Part shown: piece after piece, positions 7,723-18,291 of the stretch
How positions within the stretch are numbered: position 1 is the first letter of the stretch
Layout of the letters: the number at the start of each line of letters is the position of its first letter
Origin: Flavobacteriales bacterium
GTDB taxonomy: Bacteria > Bacteroidota > Bacteroidia > Flavobacteriales > UBA1820
Direction: 5' to 3'
DNA length: 61,501 nucleotides
Assembly: GCA_017620815.1 (NCBI GenBank)
Contig: JAGAUI010000021.1
Span: forward strand, 1-61,501
Made by a program: the position numbers and the translations under genes
Notes under the pieces: model-generated
What the model saw: the letters and a program-made list of their open reading frames with translations, nothing else
Database searches by the model: none
Told to the model about the DNA's origin: nothing

Positions 7723-8775
7723 CTATTTTTCTGCTACTTTTTCACGCACTTTGGCTTCTATCTCTTCTGCCAATTCTGGATTATCACGCAATATACCTAC
7801 CACAGCATCACGACCTTGACCTAGTTTGGAATCGTTATAAGAGAACCAACTTCCACTCTTTTTAACTATATCCATATCTACTGCCATATCCAGCAATTCG
7901 CCCACACGAGAGATACCTTCGCCATATAGCACATCAAATTCTGCACTGCGGAAAGGAGGTGCAACCTTGTTTTTAACAACTTTGACGCGTGTACGGTTAC
8001 CTATCACGTTATCTACCTTTCCATCACCACCCTTTATTTTCTCTCCACGGCGTATGTCTATACGTACCGACGCATAGAATTTAAGTGCATTACCACCTGT
8101 AGTCGTTTCTGGATTACCAAACATCACTCCTATCTTTTCACGCAGCTGGTTGATAAATATCGCTACACATTTGGTCTTGGAGATAGTACCTGTGATTTTA
8201 CGCAATGCTTGGGACATAAGACGTGCGTGAAGTCCCATTTTGGAGTCACCCATATCTCCCTCTATTTCACTCTTTGGAGTAAGAGCGGCCACAGAATCCA
8301 CCACTATAACATCTATCGCACCACTGCGTACTAGATTCTCCATTATCTCTAGAGCCTGTTCACCGTTGTCTGGCTGAGAGATGATAAGATTATCTACATC
8401 TACACCCAATTTTTCGGCATAGAAACGGTCAAATGCGTGTTCGGCATCTATAAATGCCGCTATACCACCTGCCTTCTGTGCTTCGGCTATGGCGTGCAGA
8501 GTAAGAGTTGTTTTACCAGATGATTCTGGACCATATATTTCTACTATACGTCCACGAGGATAACCTCCCACACCTAGTGCCAAATCCAGTCCCAAAGAAC
8601 CCGTAGGGATAACCTCTACTTTTTCTACTTCGTGTTGTCCCATTATCATCACCGAACCTTTACCGTAAGCCTTGTCCATTTTTTCAAGCACCGTTTTAAG
8701 TGATGCTAGTTTGGCTTCACGTGTAGCGTCGGCAGTTGTATCTTGTTGTTTATTTTTACGTTTATCTTCTGCCAT
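7723..8775 (-). CDS. recA: Recombinase RecA
   Basis: RecA forms ATP-dependent filaments on single-stranded DNA for homologous recombination and repair, and triggers LexA-type self-cleavage where an SOS system exists. The 350 residues contain Walker [10 protein letters not shown] at 82-90, Walker [10 protein letters not shown], the DNA-binding loop region with [16 protein letters not shown] and [20 protein letters not shown], and a short C-terminal tail rich in Glu. The ATG at 8775 (MAEDKRKN) is preferred over the upstream frame because a -7 element lies at 8800-8807, inside the longer frame. I see no LexA-box-like palindrome in the short leader, but I did not search exhaustively. Confidence 0.98.
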   Translation of the reverse strand: MAEDKRKNKQQDTTADATREAKLASLKTVLEKMDKAYGKGSVMIMGQHEVEKVEVIPTGSLGLDLALGVGGYPRGRIVEIYGPESSGKTTLTLHAIAEAQKAGGIAAFIDAEHAFDRFYAEKLGVDVDNLIISQPDNGEQALEIMENLVRSGAIDVIVVDSVAALTPKSEIEGDMGDSKMGLHARLMSQALRKITGTISKTKCVAIFINQLREKIGVMFGNPETTTGGNALKFYASVRIDIRRGEKIKGGDGKVDNVIGNRTRVKVVKNKVAPPFRSAEFDVLYGEGISRVGELLDMAVDMDIVKKSGSWFSYNDSKLGQGRDAVVGILRDNPELAEEIEAKVREKVAEK

Positions 8776-8799
8776 AATTTTTATGTTATTTATATTGGT

Positions 8800-8807
8800 C
8801 AAATATA
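8800..8807 (-). promoter_or_regulatory. Putative recA -7 element
   Basis: Minus-strand TATATTTG matches TAnnTTTG and would start transcription about 15-20 nt before the recA ATG. Confidence 0.45.
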
Positions 8808-8949
8808 CATATAAAAACTCAATCTTCTACTATATGAACTTACATTTTTGGAAATAAAAAATAGACACATTTGGAACTCATTTGATGTATTGCAGATATT
8901 TTTTTTCACACCTCCATCAGGTACTTTTGCTATCTCTAAAAAATCAGAA

Positions 8950-9729
8950 ATGAAAATAATCATAAACCCTAAATATAACCATCTTACACCTCACATTAAA
9001 AAATGGTGTTCACCCACATACTTTTCCTCCCACGGGGAATGCATCCACAGTGGGAGAAACATTTTAAAAATTTTTGAACCTGAGGGAAGGAAATATGTAG
9101 TGAAAAGCTACTCTCAAATGACAACCTTTAACCGTATCATCTATGGAAGATTAAGGAAAAGCAAAGCCCATCGTGCATATATTCATGCTATACGTCTTAA
9201 AAACATAGGCATAGATACGCCAGAACATATAGCCGTAGTAGATATAAGAAAAGGTCTTAAATTATACCACAGCTATTTTATATCTCTATACACAGATTAT
9301 CTACCGTCTTCACAACTTACAGAAAACTTCACAAAAGACACATCTCTAGTTGACGCACTAGATGATTTGAGCAAATTCCTGTCATCATTACACCGCAAAG
9401 GCATCATACACAAAGACCTTAACATCAACAATATACTTTATCATACCTCAGCAAGCGGAGAATATCTATTTTCTCTCATAGATACCAATAGAATGAGTTT
9501 CCATTCCTCTCTTTCAGAAAGAGAACGCATACATAACCTCAAACGTCTATCTTGCTCTACTGTAGCATATACTTACATACTAGAACGATATGCCTATCAC
9601 ACCAAAGGCGACAGCTTAAAAATACAGTTTATAGGATTCATTTCTCGTGCTGCATTTGAAGTGAGAGTATGGTATAAACAACGCATTAAAAAAAACATAA
9701 AAAAACTACTCAATCTTCACATGATGTGA
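8950..9729 (+). CDS. Lipopolysaccharide-kinase-like protein (Kdo/heptose kinase fold)
   Basis: A 259-residue small kinase resembling the KdkA/WaaP/InaA group, which phosphorylates sugars of the LPS inner core. The catalytic loop reads HKDLNINN at 154-161 and the metal-binding Asp is D178 in LIDTN. The N-terminal beta region has GRNILKIF and an invariant-type Lys in YVVKSY (about 49-54). The ATG at 8950 is used; upstream residues in the same frame do not resemble the family. The C-terminus is strongly basic (KQRIKKNIKKLLN), which would suit membrane association. Its last 24 nt overlap the end of dnaE on the other strand. The substrate is inferred from the fold; a RIO-like protein kinase role is an alternative. 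Confidence 0.8.
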   Translation: MKIIINPKYNHLTPHIKKWCSPTYFSSHGECIHSGRNILKIFEPEGRKYVVKSYSQMTTFNRIIYGRLRKSKAHRAYIHAIRLKNIGIDTPEHIAVVDIRKGLKLYHSYFISLYTDYLPSSQLTENFTKDTSLVDALDDLSKFLSSLHRKGIIHKDLNINNILYHTSASGEYLFSLIDTNRMSFHSSLSERERIHNLKRLSCSTVAYTYILERYAYHTKGDSLKIQFIGFISRAAFEVRVWYKQRIKKNIKKLLNLHMM

Positions 9730-12700
9730 AGAGAGCGACTCTAGGTAATCTATAATAGACTGGTCTAGCTCTATCTTCCCATTACTTACAGGCAGAGACA
9801 CAGATACTCCCGTAGGTTTATCTATCACTCTTATTTCTAGAGTATTGTGGCCTTTATGCTTTTTTATAAGTTCGTCTATTTTTTCTATCATTCTATAGTT
9901 TATATCCTCTATATCTATAGTTACAGATATTTTCTTGGGAAAATCATGAGGCACTTCAGAAAGCAGACGTACGTCATTTATCTGAAATCTAGGACGACCC
10001 AATGCTCCTGTTTCCTTATTTACCCAACCCGGCTGCACTCTAGACCTTATATAGACAAATGTATTCACTTGAAGAAATGCACGGAATTTAAGGTAGTCTG
10101 TCCTATATAACGAGAAAGAATAACTGCTAGATGTATCCTCTATGGTATAAAAACCACAAGGGTCGCCTTTGGAAGTAGAGGACTCTTCGGCTTTGGTCAC
10201 CATACCTCCCAACGACACTTCTCTACCCACCAGTCTGTCTAGCCCTGCAGATATTTCTTCCAGCGTCACCGTACAATACTTTTCAAGCACAAAACGATGT
10301 TCGTCTAGAGGATGAGATGATATGTAAAGACCTACTACTTCGCGTTCTTTTTCCAGTTTGTGCATTGGGAGCCATTCTTGGCATACGGGCATAAGTGGTT
10401 CTGGGATATCGGTTCCTCCCCCACCAAACATATCGGCAAAAAGAGATACCTGTGAGCTATTTTTCTGTTCGCGTACAGCCTCACCATATTTTATAGCCTT
10501 ATCCAGCATATCACTCTTGCCGTCTGGCATCAAGTACGTAGCACGAGGATAACCAAAACAGTCAAATGCCCCCGAATATATAAAGTTCTCTATAGAACGT
10601 CGCGAACATGCACTCTTATCTATCCTCACCACAAAATCAAATATGGATTTATAATGACCGTTTTTCTTTCTATCCTCCAGAATATATGCTATCGTGTTTT
10701 CTCCCACGTTCTTAACCGCTCCTAGTCCAAAGCGAATATCACCTTCTTTGGTTACCGAGAATTTATTTTCAGACTCGTTGATATCGGGACACAGGATACG
10801 CACACCCATACGGCGAGCTTCCTCCATATAGAAAGTAACGTCCTTGATATCGTTCATGTTATTGGATAGCACGGCAGCCATATATTCAGATGGAAAATGA
10901 GCCTTGAGATATGCCGTCTGGTATGCCACCCAAGCATAACACGTTGCGTGAGATTTATTAAACGCATATGCTGCAAATGCTTCCCAGTCTTTCCATATCT
11001 TTTCCAGTATTTCTTGTGGATGTCCTTTTTCTCCTGCTTGTTCTATAAATTTAGGTTTCATTTTGGCTAGAACGGCTATCTGTTTTTTACCCATAGCCTT
11101 ACGCAACATATCGGCCTCGCCTTTTGTAAATCCAGCCAATTTCTGGGAGAGAAGCATCACCTGCTCTTGGTAAACCGTGATACCATATGTTTCTGATAGA
11201 TATTCTTCCATTCCCGGCAAATCATAGCTTATCTCTTCCTCACCGTGTTTACGAAGTATAAAAGAAGGGATATATTCCATAGGCCCCGGACGATATAGAG
11301 CATTCATCGCTATGAGGTCTGAAAAAGCTTCAGGGCACAATTCTCGCATGTATTTCTGCATACCGGGAGACTCATACTGGAATACGCCTATGGTCTCTCC
11401 TCTCTGGAATAGTTTATATGTACGAGCATCATCTATAGGTATAGCATTCGGGTCTATCTCTATACCAAATCGTTTTTTTATAAGACGCACCGTATCATTT
11501 ATAAGGGTCAATGTTTTAAGCCCCAGAAAGTCCATTTTAAGTAGTCCTGCATCCTCTACCACCTTGTTATCAAACTGAGTTACCATCATCGTAGAGTCTT
11601 TGGCAGTACCCATAGGGACGTGGTCTCGTATATCGGTAGGAGTGATTATCACTCCACAAGCATGCACACCCAGAGATTTAATAGAGCCTTCTATCTTACG
11701 AGCTTGTTCTATGACATTGGCATCGCTGGACTCACTTTCAGAGAGAGCCTTAAAGGCATTTGCCTTGTCTATTTCCTCCTGACGGTTTTTGAGTTTATCT
11801 TTAAGGTCAGCATCTGAAAGTTTGAATAGTTTTGACAGGCTTACTTCAGGCACTTTTTTACCCAAATCATTGACCTCACTTGGACTATAACCCAATGCAC
11901 GAGCTGTGTCTCGTATAGAGTTTTTGGCAGCCAGAGTACCATAGGTAATGATTTGAGAAACTTGGTTTTTGCCATATTTCTCCACCACCCAGTCTATGAT
12001 ACGTCCACGCCCCTCATCATCAAAGTCTGTATCTATATCGGGGAGAGATACACGGTCTGGATTAAGAAAACGCTCAAAAAGCAAGTCGTATTTTATAGGG
12101 TCAATAGATGTTATACCTATGCAGTATGCCACAGCACTACCTGCCGCCGAACCACGCCCTGGTCCTACCAGTACCCCCATCTCTCGTGCCGCACGTATAA
12201 AGTCCTGTACTATAAGAAAATACCCCGGATAACCCGTTTTGGCTATGATATCCAGCTCAAAATCTATACGTTCACGTGTTTCATCATCCATGTCTGGATA
12301 TACGCGTTTGGCACCTTCATATGTAAGATACCTCAAGTATGCGTTTTCACCACGTTTACCACCGTCTTTTTCATCTTCTGCATCCTTGAAACGCTCTGGT
12401 ATATCAAACTTGGGTAGGAGTACAGGTTTTTTGAGTTTGAAATTCTCCACCTTATCCACCAGATGTGATATATTGCGTATAGCATCTGGAAGGTCATAAA
12501 AGAGACGTTTCATCTCCTCCTGACTCTTGAAATAGAATTCGTTATTGGGGAAACCATAACGATAACCTCTACCCTCTCCTATGGGCGTTGACTGTACCTC
12601 ACCCTCCTTTATACACAAGAGGATATCGTGAGCATTTGAGTCCTTACGGGCTCCATAGAAAGTATTGTTCTGGGCTATGTACTTCACCCCATATTTACGG

Positions 12701-14115
12701 CAGAAAGACAACAACACTTCATTTACTCGGTCGTTTTCTGGAAGTCCATGACGCAATAACTCCACATAGAAATCATCTCCAAATGTCTCTACCCACCACT
12801 TAAATGCTTCTTCGGCACGGCGTTCACCCATCTGCAGTATGAGTTGTGGGACTTCTCCCTGCAAGCCTCCCGATAATGCTATCACATTATCCTTGTACTG
12901 CTCTATCATCTCTTTACCCACACGAGCATACTGTCCATACAGTCCAACGGTATTGGCCTCGGTAGAAAGACGGCATAGGTTGAGATAGCCTTCGCGGTTT
13001 TTGGCTAGTAGAACCTGCTGGAATCGTCTATCGGGTTGTTCTTTGGTGAATTTGGTACGTTTATAGTCTTCGGCTACATATATTTCTGTACCTATGATTA
13101 CCTTACCTTCATAGTGTTCCCATAGTTCTCCTTTGCCTTCTTCTTCTACTTTTTTATTGTGTTTATCTATCTCTTCGTTGAGTTTTCCTATGGCTGTGGT
13201 CATATTAAACGCACCGTACATATTACCTATATCGGTAAGTCCCACAGCAGGCATATTATTCTGCCAAGCAAGACGCACAAGTGATGCGATATCGGTCGTT
13301 GCCTGCAATATAGAGTATTGTGTATGGTTATGTATATGGGAGTATGGAACATCTTGGAGTTCTTCCAGTACTTTCTGTATCTGGAGTTCCTTTTCGCTTA
13401 TATCCAGACTCTCTTTTTCCTCTTCTACACCTTCTGGCACATAGGGCTTTACATTAAGACCTATCGCCTTGATAGGTTCTGGATTTTCCTTGACAAAACG
13501 GGATAGATAATCTTTCTCTACTCCTAGAGCCACAGTGGTAAAATGCCCCAGACGCACCAGTTCCAGAAAACAACGAGCCGTAGCTTCAACGTCTGCCGAA
13601 GCATTGTGTGCCGCATCAAATCCTTCGTTAAAGAGGAACTGATGCAGTTCCATAAGTTTTGGCAGTTTATAGCGTCGTCCTGCACCACCCCCTATCTTAC
13701 ATAGTTCGGCTGTATCTTCTGTACATGTATCCAGCACTCCCTTACTCTCCAGAGTATCTTCCATACCCTTGCGGTAGTACTCACAACGCACCACAGGAAT
13801 GTCAAAATATATGTTATGCCCCACCGCAAAACGGGTCTGTTCTAGAGCCTTGGAAAACTCTCCCAAAACAAACGAAAGTTCTACACCTTCTCTCATAGCA
13901 CGGGCAGTAGATATACCATGTACCTTTTCGGCGTTATATGGTATATCATATCCTTCGGGACGTACTATGTAGTTATGAGCCTCTATAAGACGTCCCATAT
14001 CATCGTGCAGCTGCCAAGCGAGTTGTACCATTCGCGGCCAGTTATCTACTGCCTCTATAGGAGCGTTGCGGTCCTTGGGGAAACCTGTGGTTTCGGTGTC
14101 AAATATCAGATACAT
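9706..14115 (-). CDS. dnaE: DNA polymerase III alpha subunit with N-terminal DEDDh exonuclease domain
   Basis: This is the replicative polymerase (1469 residues; ordinary DnaE is about 1160-1270). Residues 1-190 form an extra DnaQ/epsilon-like exonuclease domain with D6 and E8 (FDTETTG), D105, H170 and D175, all acidic and His positions present, so proofreading may be built in. The PHP domain starts near 257 (HIHNHTQYS). The palm has catalytic aspartates D693 and D695 in LPDIDTDFDD, and a later MDFLGLK provides the third. Near the C-terminus QVSLF looks like a sliding-clamp-binding peptide, followed by an OB-fold region. I recall the same architecture in flavobacterial DnaE proteins, so it is a known but lineage-restricted fusion. 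The promoter-like site is at 14157-14164. Confidence 0.96.
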   Translation of the reverse strand: MYLIFDTETTGFPKDRNAPIEAVDNWPRMVQLAWQLHDDMGRLIEAHNYIVRPEGYDIPYNAEKVHGISTARAMREGVELSFVLGEFSKALEQTRFAVGHNIYFDIPVVRCEYYRKGMEDTLESKGVLDTCTEDTAELCKIGGGAGRRYKLPKLMELHQFLFNEGFDAAHNASADVEATARCFLELVRLGHFTTVALGVEKDYLSRFVKENPEPIKAIGLNVKPYVPEGVEEEKESLDISEKELQIQKVLEELQDVPYSHIHNHTQYSILQATTDIASLVRLAWQNNMPAVGLTDIGNMYGAFNMTTAIGKLNEEIDKHNKKVEEEGKGELWEHYEGKVIIGTEIYVAEDYKRTKFTKEQPDRRFQQVLLAKNREGYLNLCRLSTEANTVGLYGQYARVGKEMIEQYKDNVIALSGGLQGEVPQLILQMGERRAEEAFKWWVETFGDDFYVELLRHGLPENDRVNEVLLSFCRKYGVKYIAQNNTFYGARKDSNAHDILLCIKEGEVQSTPIGEGRGYRYGFPNNEFYFKSQEEMKRLFYDLPDAIRNISHLVDKVENFKLKKPVLLPKFDIPERFKDAEDEKDGGKRGENAYLRYLTYEGAKRVYPDMDDETRERIDFELDIIAKTGYPGYFLIVQDFIRAAREMGVLVGPGRGSAAGSAVAYCIGITSIDPIKYDLLFERFLNPDRVSLPDIDTDFDDEGRGRIIDWVVEKYGKNQVSQIITYGTLAAKNSIRDTARALGYSPSEVNDLGKKVPEVSLSKLFKLSDADLKDKLKNRQEEIDKANAFKALSESESSDANVIEQARKIEGSIKSLGVHACGVIITPTDIRDHVPMGTAKDSTMMVTQFDNKVVEDAGLLKMDFLGLKTLTLINDTVRLIKKRFGIEIDPNAIPIDDARTYKLFQRGETIGVFQYESPGMQKYMRELCPEAFSDLIAMNALYRPGPMEYIPSFILRKHGEEEISYDLPGMEEYLSETYGITVYQEQVMLLSQKLAGFTKGEADMLRKAMGKKQIAVLAKMKPKFIEQAGEKGHPQEILEKIWKDWEAFAAYAFNKSHATCYAWVAYQTAYLKAHFPSEYMAAVLSNNMNDIKDVTFYMEEARRMGVRILCPDINESENKFSVTKEGDIRFGLGAVKNVGENTIAYILEDRKKNGHYKSIFDFVVRIDKSACSRRSIENFIYSGAFDCFGYPRATYLMPDGKSDMLDKAIKYGEAVREQKNSSQVSLFADMFGGGGTDIPEPLMPVCQEWLPMHKLEKEREVVGLYISSHPLDEHRFVLEKYCTVTLEEISAGLDRLVGREVSLGGMVTKAEESSTSKGDPCGFYTIEDTSSSYSFSLYRTDYLKFRAFLQVNTFVYIRSRVQPGWVNKETGALGRPRFQINDVRLLSEVPHDFPKKISVTIDIEDINYRMIEKIDELIKKHKGHNTLEIRVIDKPTGVSVSLPVSNGKIELDQSIIDYLESLSSHHVKIE

Positions 14116-14434
14116 AGGTGTATGACTTGTATAATTTTTATCCTTTGCTTATAGGACAAATATATGATTTTCTATACCTAATTTTTACCTATCCCATTAA
14201 AAGTTATGAACATTTTATTTATCCCTTTTTGAAAAAAAATTAACATCAATTCATAAAAATTTACCGAACTCTCTCTAGTGGCTCTACAAGCAGTGTTTAT
14301 GATAGCTTCCACTCAAACAATTGTCCTATTTTTCCACACAAATGATACATATTGTCATTTTTTCTCCAACGACATAACGATATATGCCAAAACATATATG
14401 TAAAACCAAAAAAAGTTCATAAATTTGCACAATT
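14116..14434. promoter_or_regulatory. 319-nt divergent promoter region, dnaE / lpxD
   Basis: No convincing gene is seen here. For dnaE, minus-strand TATATTTG lies at 14157-14164, about 40 nt before the ATG. For lpxD, TAAATTTG lies at 14420-14427, only 7 nt before the lpxD ATG, so that mRNA could be leaderless or nearly so. No clear TTTG lies 19 nt upstream of either site. The middle is AT-rich without an obvious hairpin. Confidence 0.5.
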
Positions 14435-15469
14435 ATGAAATTCACAGCTAGACAAATATCAGAAATACTTCACGGAAGTATAGAAGGTGATGCAGAAGTG
14501 TGTGTTAACCGCCTTTCCAAGATAGAAGAAGGAGGCGAAGGCAGCATATCATTTCTAGCCAATCCCAAATACACACATCATATATACAACACTACAGCAT
14601 CTGTGGTGATAGTAAATGCAGATTTTGAACCTACAGCACCCATAGCAACTACTCTTATACGAGTAGAAAATGCTTATACGGCATTCACTCAGCTATTGGA
14701 ATTTTATGACAACTACATGAAATCCCTCAAATGTGGCATAGAACAACCTTCCTTCCAGAGTCCAAAAGCTACTCTAGGAGAAGGACTATACTTGGGTGCC
14801 TTTTCATACATAGGCGATGGTGCTGTGATAGGAGACAACGTCAAGATATACCCACAAGTATATATAGGTGATGGAGTAAGCATAGGCAGTGGAACGGTCA
14901 TCTATGCTGGTGCCAAGATTTATTCTGGTTGTAAGATAGGCCGTGATTGTGTTATTCACGCTGGAGTAGTGATAGGAGCAGATGGCTTTGGTTTTGCTCC
15001 ACAGATGGACGGCACATATAAAAAGATACCACAGACAGGTGGTGTCATCATAGAAGACTGTGTAGAGGTAGGTGCCAATACAGCCATAGACCGTGCTACT
15101 ATGGGAAATACTGTCATAGGTCGTGGAACAAAACTGGACAACCTTATACAGATAGCCCACAACGTAGCAGTAGGAGAAAACACCGTTATAGCCTCACAGA
15201 CAGGCGTTGCAGGCTCTACCAAGATAGGTTCTAGCTGCATGATAGGAGGACAGGTAGGATTTGCAGGGCACATAACAGTGGGAGACCGCGTACAGATAGC
15301 TGCACAGAGCGGTATCATTTCAGATGTCAAGGATGACGCTGGCATTATGGGAGCTCCTGCATTTGACCATAAGGAATACGTCAAATCATATGTATATTTC
15401 CGCCGTCTGCCTCAACTATCCAAAAAAATAGACGAGATAAATAAAAAACTCAAAGAAATAAACAAATGA
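14435..15469 (+). CDS. lpxD: UDP-3-O-acylglucosamine N-acyltransferase
   Basis: LpxD adds the second hydroxyacyl chain to UDP-3-O-acylglucosamine in lipid A synthesis, in the cytosol, using acyl-ACP. The 344 residues comprise an N-terminal uridine-binding domain (1-100, with [20 protein letters not shown]), a left-handed beta-helix of hexapeptide repeats (about 105-300, many IGxxxxI units) and a C-terminal helix. The catalytic His is H242 in NLIQIAHN. Its stop overlaps the lpxC-fabZ start (ATGA at 15466-15469), so this is the first gene of the lpxD-lpxC/fabZ-lpxA operon. Confidence 0.97.
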   Translation: MKFTARQISEILHGSIEGDAEVCVNRLSKIEEGGEGSISFLANPKYTHHIYNTTASVVIVNADFEPTAPIATTLIRVENAYTAFTQLLEFYDNYMKSLKCGIEQPSFQSPKATLGEGLYLGAFSYIGDGAVIGDNVKIYPQVYIGDGVSIGSGTVIYAGAKIYSGCKIGRDCVIHAGVVIGADGFGFAPQMDGTYKKIPQTGGVIIEDCVEVGANTAIDRATMGNTVIGRGTKLDNLIQIAHNVAVGENTVIASQTGVAGSTKIGSSCMIGGQVGFAGHITVGDRVQIAAQSGIISDVKDDAGIMGAPAFDHKEYVKSYVYFRRLPQLSKKIDEINKKLKEINK

Positions 15470-16872
15470 GCCAGAAACAAAAAACCATTGCCCGTGAAAT
15501 AAAAATATCGGGCGTAGGTCTTCACACAGGACGCCAAGTGAGCCTCACTTTTAAACCAGCTCCTGTAGATAACGGATACACATTTGTGCGTACAGACCTC
15601 GAAGGTCGCCCTACGGTAGAAGCAGACCCAAACCTAGTATGCTCTACCTCTCGTGGTACAACTCTTGAAAAACGAGGAGTCAAAGTCCACACCACAGAAC
15701 ACACTCTAGCAGCGGCATACGGTTGTGATATAGACAACCTCATCATAGAAATGGACGCCCCAGAGCCTCCTATAATGGACGGAAGTGCCAAATACTTTAT
15801 AGAAGCCCTCCAAGAAGCTGGAGTAGTAGAACAAGATGCACCTCGCCGCGAATATGTGATAAAAGACATCATTACATATTCAGACCCTGCTACAGGTAGC
15901 GAGATTATAGCTATGCCTGCCGATGATTTCCAGATAACTACAATGGTAGATTTCGGCACCAAGGTACTAGGAACACAGAACGCTTCTATAAAAGACATCT
16001 CACAGTTCCGCGAGGAGATAGCTCCTGCCCGCACATTCTGTTTCCTTCATGAACTAGAACAACTACTAGATAACGGTCTTATAAAAGGTGGTGACCTTAC
16101 AAATGCCATAGTATATGAAGATAAAGAAATATCTGAAACTACTATGAACCACCTCAAAGCTGTATTTAACCGCGATACCGTATCGGTAAAACCAAACGGA
16201 GTACTTGACAACCTTACACTCCACTACCCCAACGAAGCTGCACGCCACAAACTGCTAGACGTTATGGGAGATATAGCTCTTGTAGGTCGTCGCATACGCG
16301 GTAAAATCATAGCCAATAAACCCGGACATTTTACCAATACTCAGTTTGCAAAAAAACTTGCCAAAATTATTCACGCCGAAGAGCGTTCTATGATACCAAA
16401 ATTTGATATCTATCAGAAACCATTGATGGACATCAATGACATAATGAAGGTACTTCCTCATCGTCCTCCGTTTCTGCTTATAGACAAGATTTTGGAATTG
16501 TCTGACACCAACGTGGTAGGTCTTAAAAACGTAACGATGAACGAGCCATTTTTTGTAGGACACTTCCCCGGAGCTCCTGTTATGCCAGGCGTACTCCAGA
16601 TAGAAGCCATGGCTCAATGCGGAGGTATCCTAGCTCTACGCAGTGTCCCAGACCCAGAAAATTACCTCACTTTCTTCATGAAGATAGAAAGTGCCAAATT
16701 CAAAACTCAAGTAAATCCTGGAGACACGCTTATATTTAGTTTGAAATTGGCAGCACCCATACGTCGTGGTATATGCCACATGGAGGGTATAATATATGCA
16801 AATAATAAAATAGTATGTGAAGCTGAACTCATGGCTATGCTTAAACGCAAAGACGATGCTCCAGCACTATAA
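15466..16872 (+). CDS. lpxC: Bifunctional LpxC deacetylase / FabZ dehydratase
   Basis: A fusion typical of Bacteroidota. The N-terminal 305 residues are LpxC, the zinc deacetylase that commits UDP-3-O-acyl-GlcNAc to lipid A. The zinc and catalytic residues are visible: H79 with E78 (HTTEHT), H261 and D265 ([11 protein letters not shown]), and H288 (NKPGHF). Residues from about 312 are FabZ, the 3-hydroxyacyl-ACP dehydratase of fatty-acid synthesis, with H366 (GHFPG) and E380 (QIEAMAQ). Joining the two places lipid A commitment and acyl-chain dehydration in one polypeptide, and both use hydroxyacyl-ACP pools. It is coupled to lpxD by a 4-nt overlap and followed 21 nt later by lpxA. Confidence 0.98.
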   Translation: MSQKQKTIAREIKISGVGLHTGRQVSLTFKPAPVDNGYTFVRTDLEGRPTVEADPNLVCSTSRGTTLEKRGVKVHTTEHTLAAAYGCDIDNLIIEMDAPEPPIMDGSAKYFIEALQEAGVVEQDAPRREYVIKDIITYSDPATGSEIIAMPADDFQITTMVDFGTKVLGTQNASIKDISQFREEIAPARTFCFLHELEQLLDNGLIKGGDLTNAIVYEDKEISETTMNHLKAVFNRDTVSVKPNGVLDNLTLHYPNEAARHKLLDVMGDIALVGRRIRGKIIANKPGHFTNTQFAKKLAKIIHAEERSMIPKFDIYQKPLMDINDIMKVLPHRPPFLLIDKILELSDTNVVGLKNVTMNEPFFVGHFPGAPVMPGVLQIEAMAQCGGILALRSVPDPENYLTFFMKIESAKFKTQVNPGDTLIFSLKLAAPIRRGICHMEGIIYANNKIVCEAELMAMLKRKDDAPAL

Positions 16873-16893
16873 CATATAAAACACACAACATAA

Positions 16894-17673
16894 ATGACAC
16901 AACCATTAGCATACATTCATCCCGATGCCAAGATTGCAGAAGATGTTATAATTGAGCCTTTCACAACCATAGCTGGTGATGTGGAGATAGGTTCTGGCAC
17001 ATGGATAGGACCAAATGTTACTATTATGGACGGTGCCCGCATAGGCAAAAATTGTAAAATTTACCCGGGTGCTGTGATAGCAGGCGAACCTCAGGACTTA
17101 AAATTTGAGGGAGAGAAAACTACCTGTATTATAGGTGATAACACTACTATCCGCGAATGCGTTACCGTAAACCGTGGCACAAATGCTTCGGGTTCTACTG
17201 TAGTGGGTAATAACTGCCTGCTCATGGGTACGGTACACATAGCCCACGACTGCCGTCTAGGTGATAATATAGTCATCGCCAACGGATGTGGAATATCTGG
17301 TCACTGTGAAATAGATGACTATGCCGTGATAGGTGGCATGACTGGAATGCACCAGTTTGTAAAAGTAGGTGCCCACGCTATGGTAGCTGGCGGTTCTATG
17401 GTGAGAAAGGACGTTCCTCCATACGTTTTGGCGGGTAAAGAACCATTGTCATACATAGGTATAAACTCTACGGGGTTGCGTCGTAGAGGTTTCAGTTCAG
17501 ACACGATACACACTATACAGGACATATACCGTATCATCTACCAGGGAGACATGAACATCACGCAGGCTATCAATCATATCGAGGCAGAATTTGAGCCTGG
17601 AGTTGAAAGAGATGCTATCATAGAATTTGTACGTTCTTCTTCTAGAGGCTTGATGAGAGGATTTCACGATTAA
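16894..17673 (+). CDS. lpxA: UDP-N-acetylglucosamine O-acyltransferase
   Basis: LpxA catalyses the first, reversible step of lipid A synthesis, acylating UDP-GlcNAc at O-3 from hydroxyacyl-ACP. The 259 residues match the usual length. A beta-helix of hexapeptide repeats covers about 1-190 and the catalytic His is H118 in VHIAHDC. The C-terminal helical domain (about 195-259, RRRGFSSDTI onward) is present. It is the third lipid A gene in the cluster, 21 nt after lpxC-fabZ, so the pathway order here is LpxD-LpxC/FabZ-LpxA. Confidence 0.97.
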   Translation: MTQPLAYIHPDAKIAEDVIIEPFTTIAGDVEIGSGTWIGPNVTIMDGARIGKNCKIYPGAVIAGEPQDLKFEGEKTTCIIGDNTTIRECVTVNRGTNASGSTVVGNNCLLMGTVHIAHDCRLGDNIVIANGCGISGHCEIDDYAVIGGMTGMHQFVKVGAHAMVAGGSMVRKDVPPYVLAGKEPLSYIGINSTGLRRRGFSSDTIHTIQDIYRIIYQGDMNITQAINHIEAEFEPGVERDAIIEFVRSSSRGLMRGFHD

Positions 17674-17709
17674 GAATTAAATAAACATTAACATAAAAAT
17701 AAAAACAAT

Positions 17710-18279
17710 ATGGCAACATCCAACGATATCAAAAACGGATTGTGCATAAAATTTAACTACGACATATATAAAGTAGTAGAATTCCAGCACGTTAAACCAG
17801 GTAAAGGTGCAGCATTTGTACGTACAAAAATGAAAAGCCTTTCTACTGGTCGTATCCTAGAAAACACTTTCCCAGCAGGTCACAAGATTGAACCTGTACG
17901 TATAGAAAACCGTAAATATCAGTTCTTGTATAATGATGGTCAGGATTACCACTTCATGAACAACGAAGATTTTGATGAGCTTACACTTCAGAAAGAGATG
18001 ATTAACGCTCCTCAATTCCTACGCGATGGAGATATGGTAGATGTTGTTTACAACGCCGAAGACCACACTCCTATGTCTTGTGAACTTCCTGCCAACGTAG
18101 TTCTTACTGTTACATTTACAGAACCGGGAGAAAAAGGTAACACCGCTACCAACACTCTTAAACCTGCAACAGTTGAAACTGGTGCCGAAGTACGTGTACC
18201 TCTATTCATCAACGAAGGTGATAAGATACGTGTAGATACAGAATCTGGTGCTTATCTAGAACGCGTTAATGTATATTAG
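17710..18279 (+). CDS. efp: Elongation factor P
   Basis: EF-P binds between the P and E sites and rescues ribosomes stalled on polyproline. The 189 residues show the three-domain arrangement: the KOW-like N-terminal domain (1-65) with the loop VKPGKGAAF carrying K32 at the tip, the OB domain, and the C-terminal OB domain ending GAYLERVNVY. The tip Lys means it could be modified by an EpmA-like route or left as is; no modification gene is in this window. The gene lies 36 nt after lpxA in the same direction and shares the terminator at 18292-18322. Confidence 0.97.
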   Translation: MATSNDIKNGLCIKFNYDIYKVVEFQHVKPGKGAAFVRTKMKSLSTGRILENTFPAGHKIEPVRIENRKYQFLYNDGQDYHFMNNEDFDELTLQKEMINAPQFLRDGDMVDVVYNAEDHTPMSCELPANVVLTVTFTEPGEKGNTATNTLKPATVETGAEVRVPLFINEGDKIRVDTESGAYLERVNVY

Positions 18280-18291
18280 ACTTCACTATAT

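Noticed and set aside
8848-8949. Longer N-terminus for the LPS-kinase-like protein
   Set aside because: The extra residues (HIWNSFDVLQIFFFT) are not part of the kinase fold and are close to the recA promoter region.
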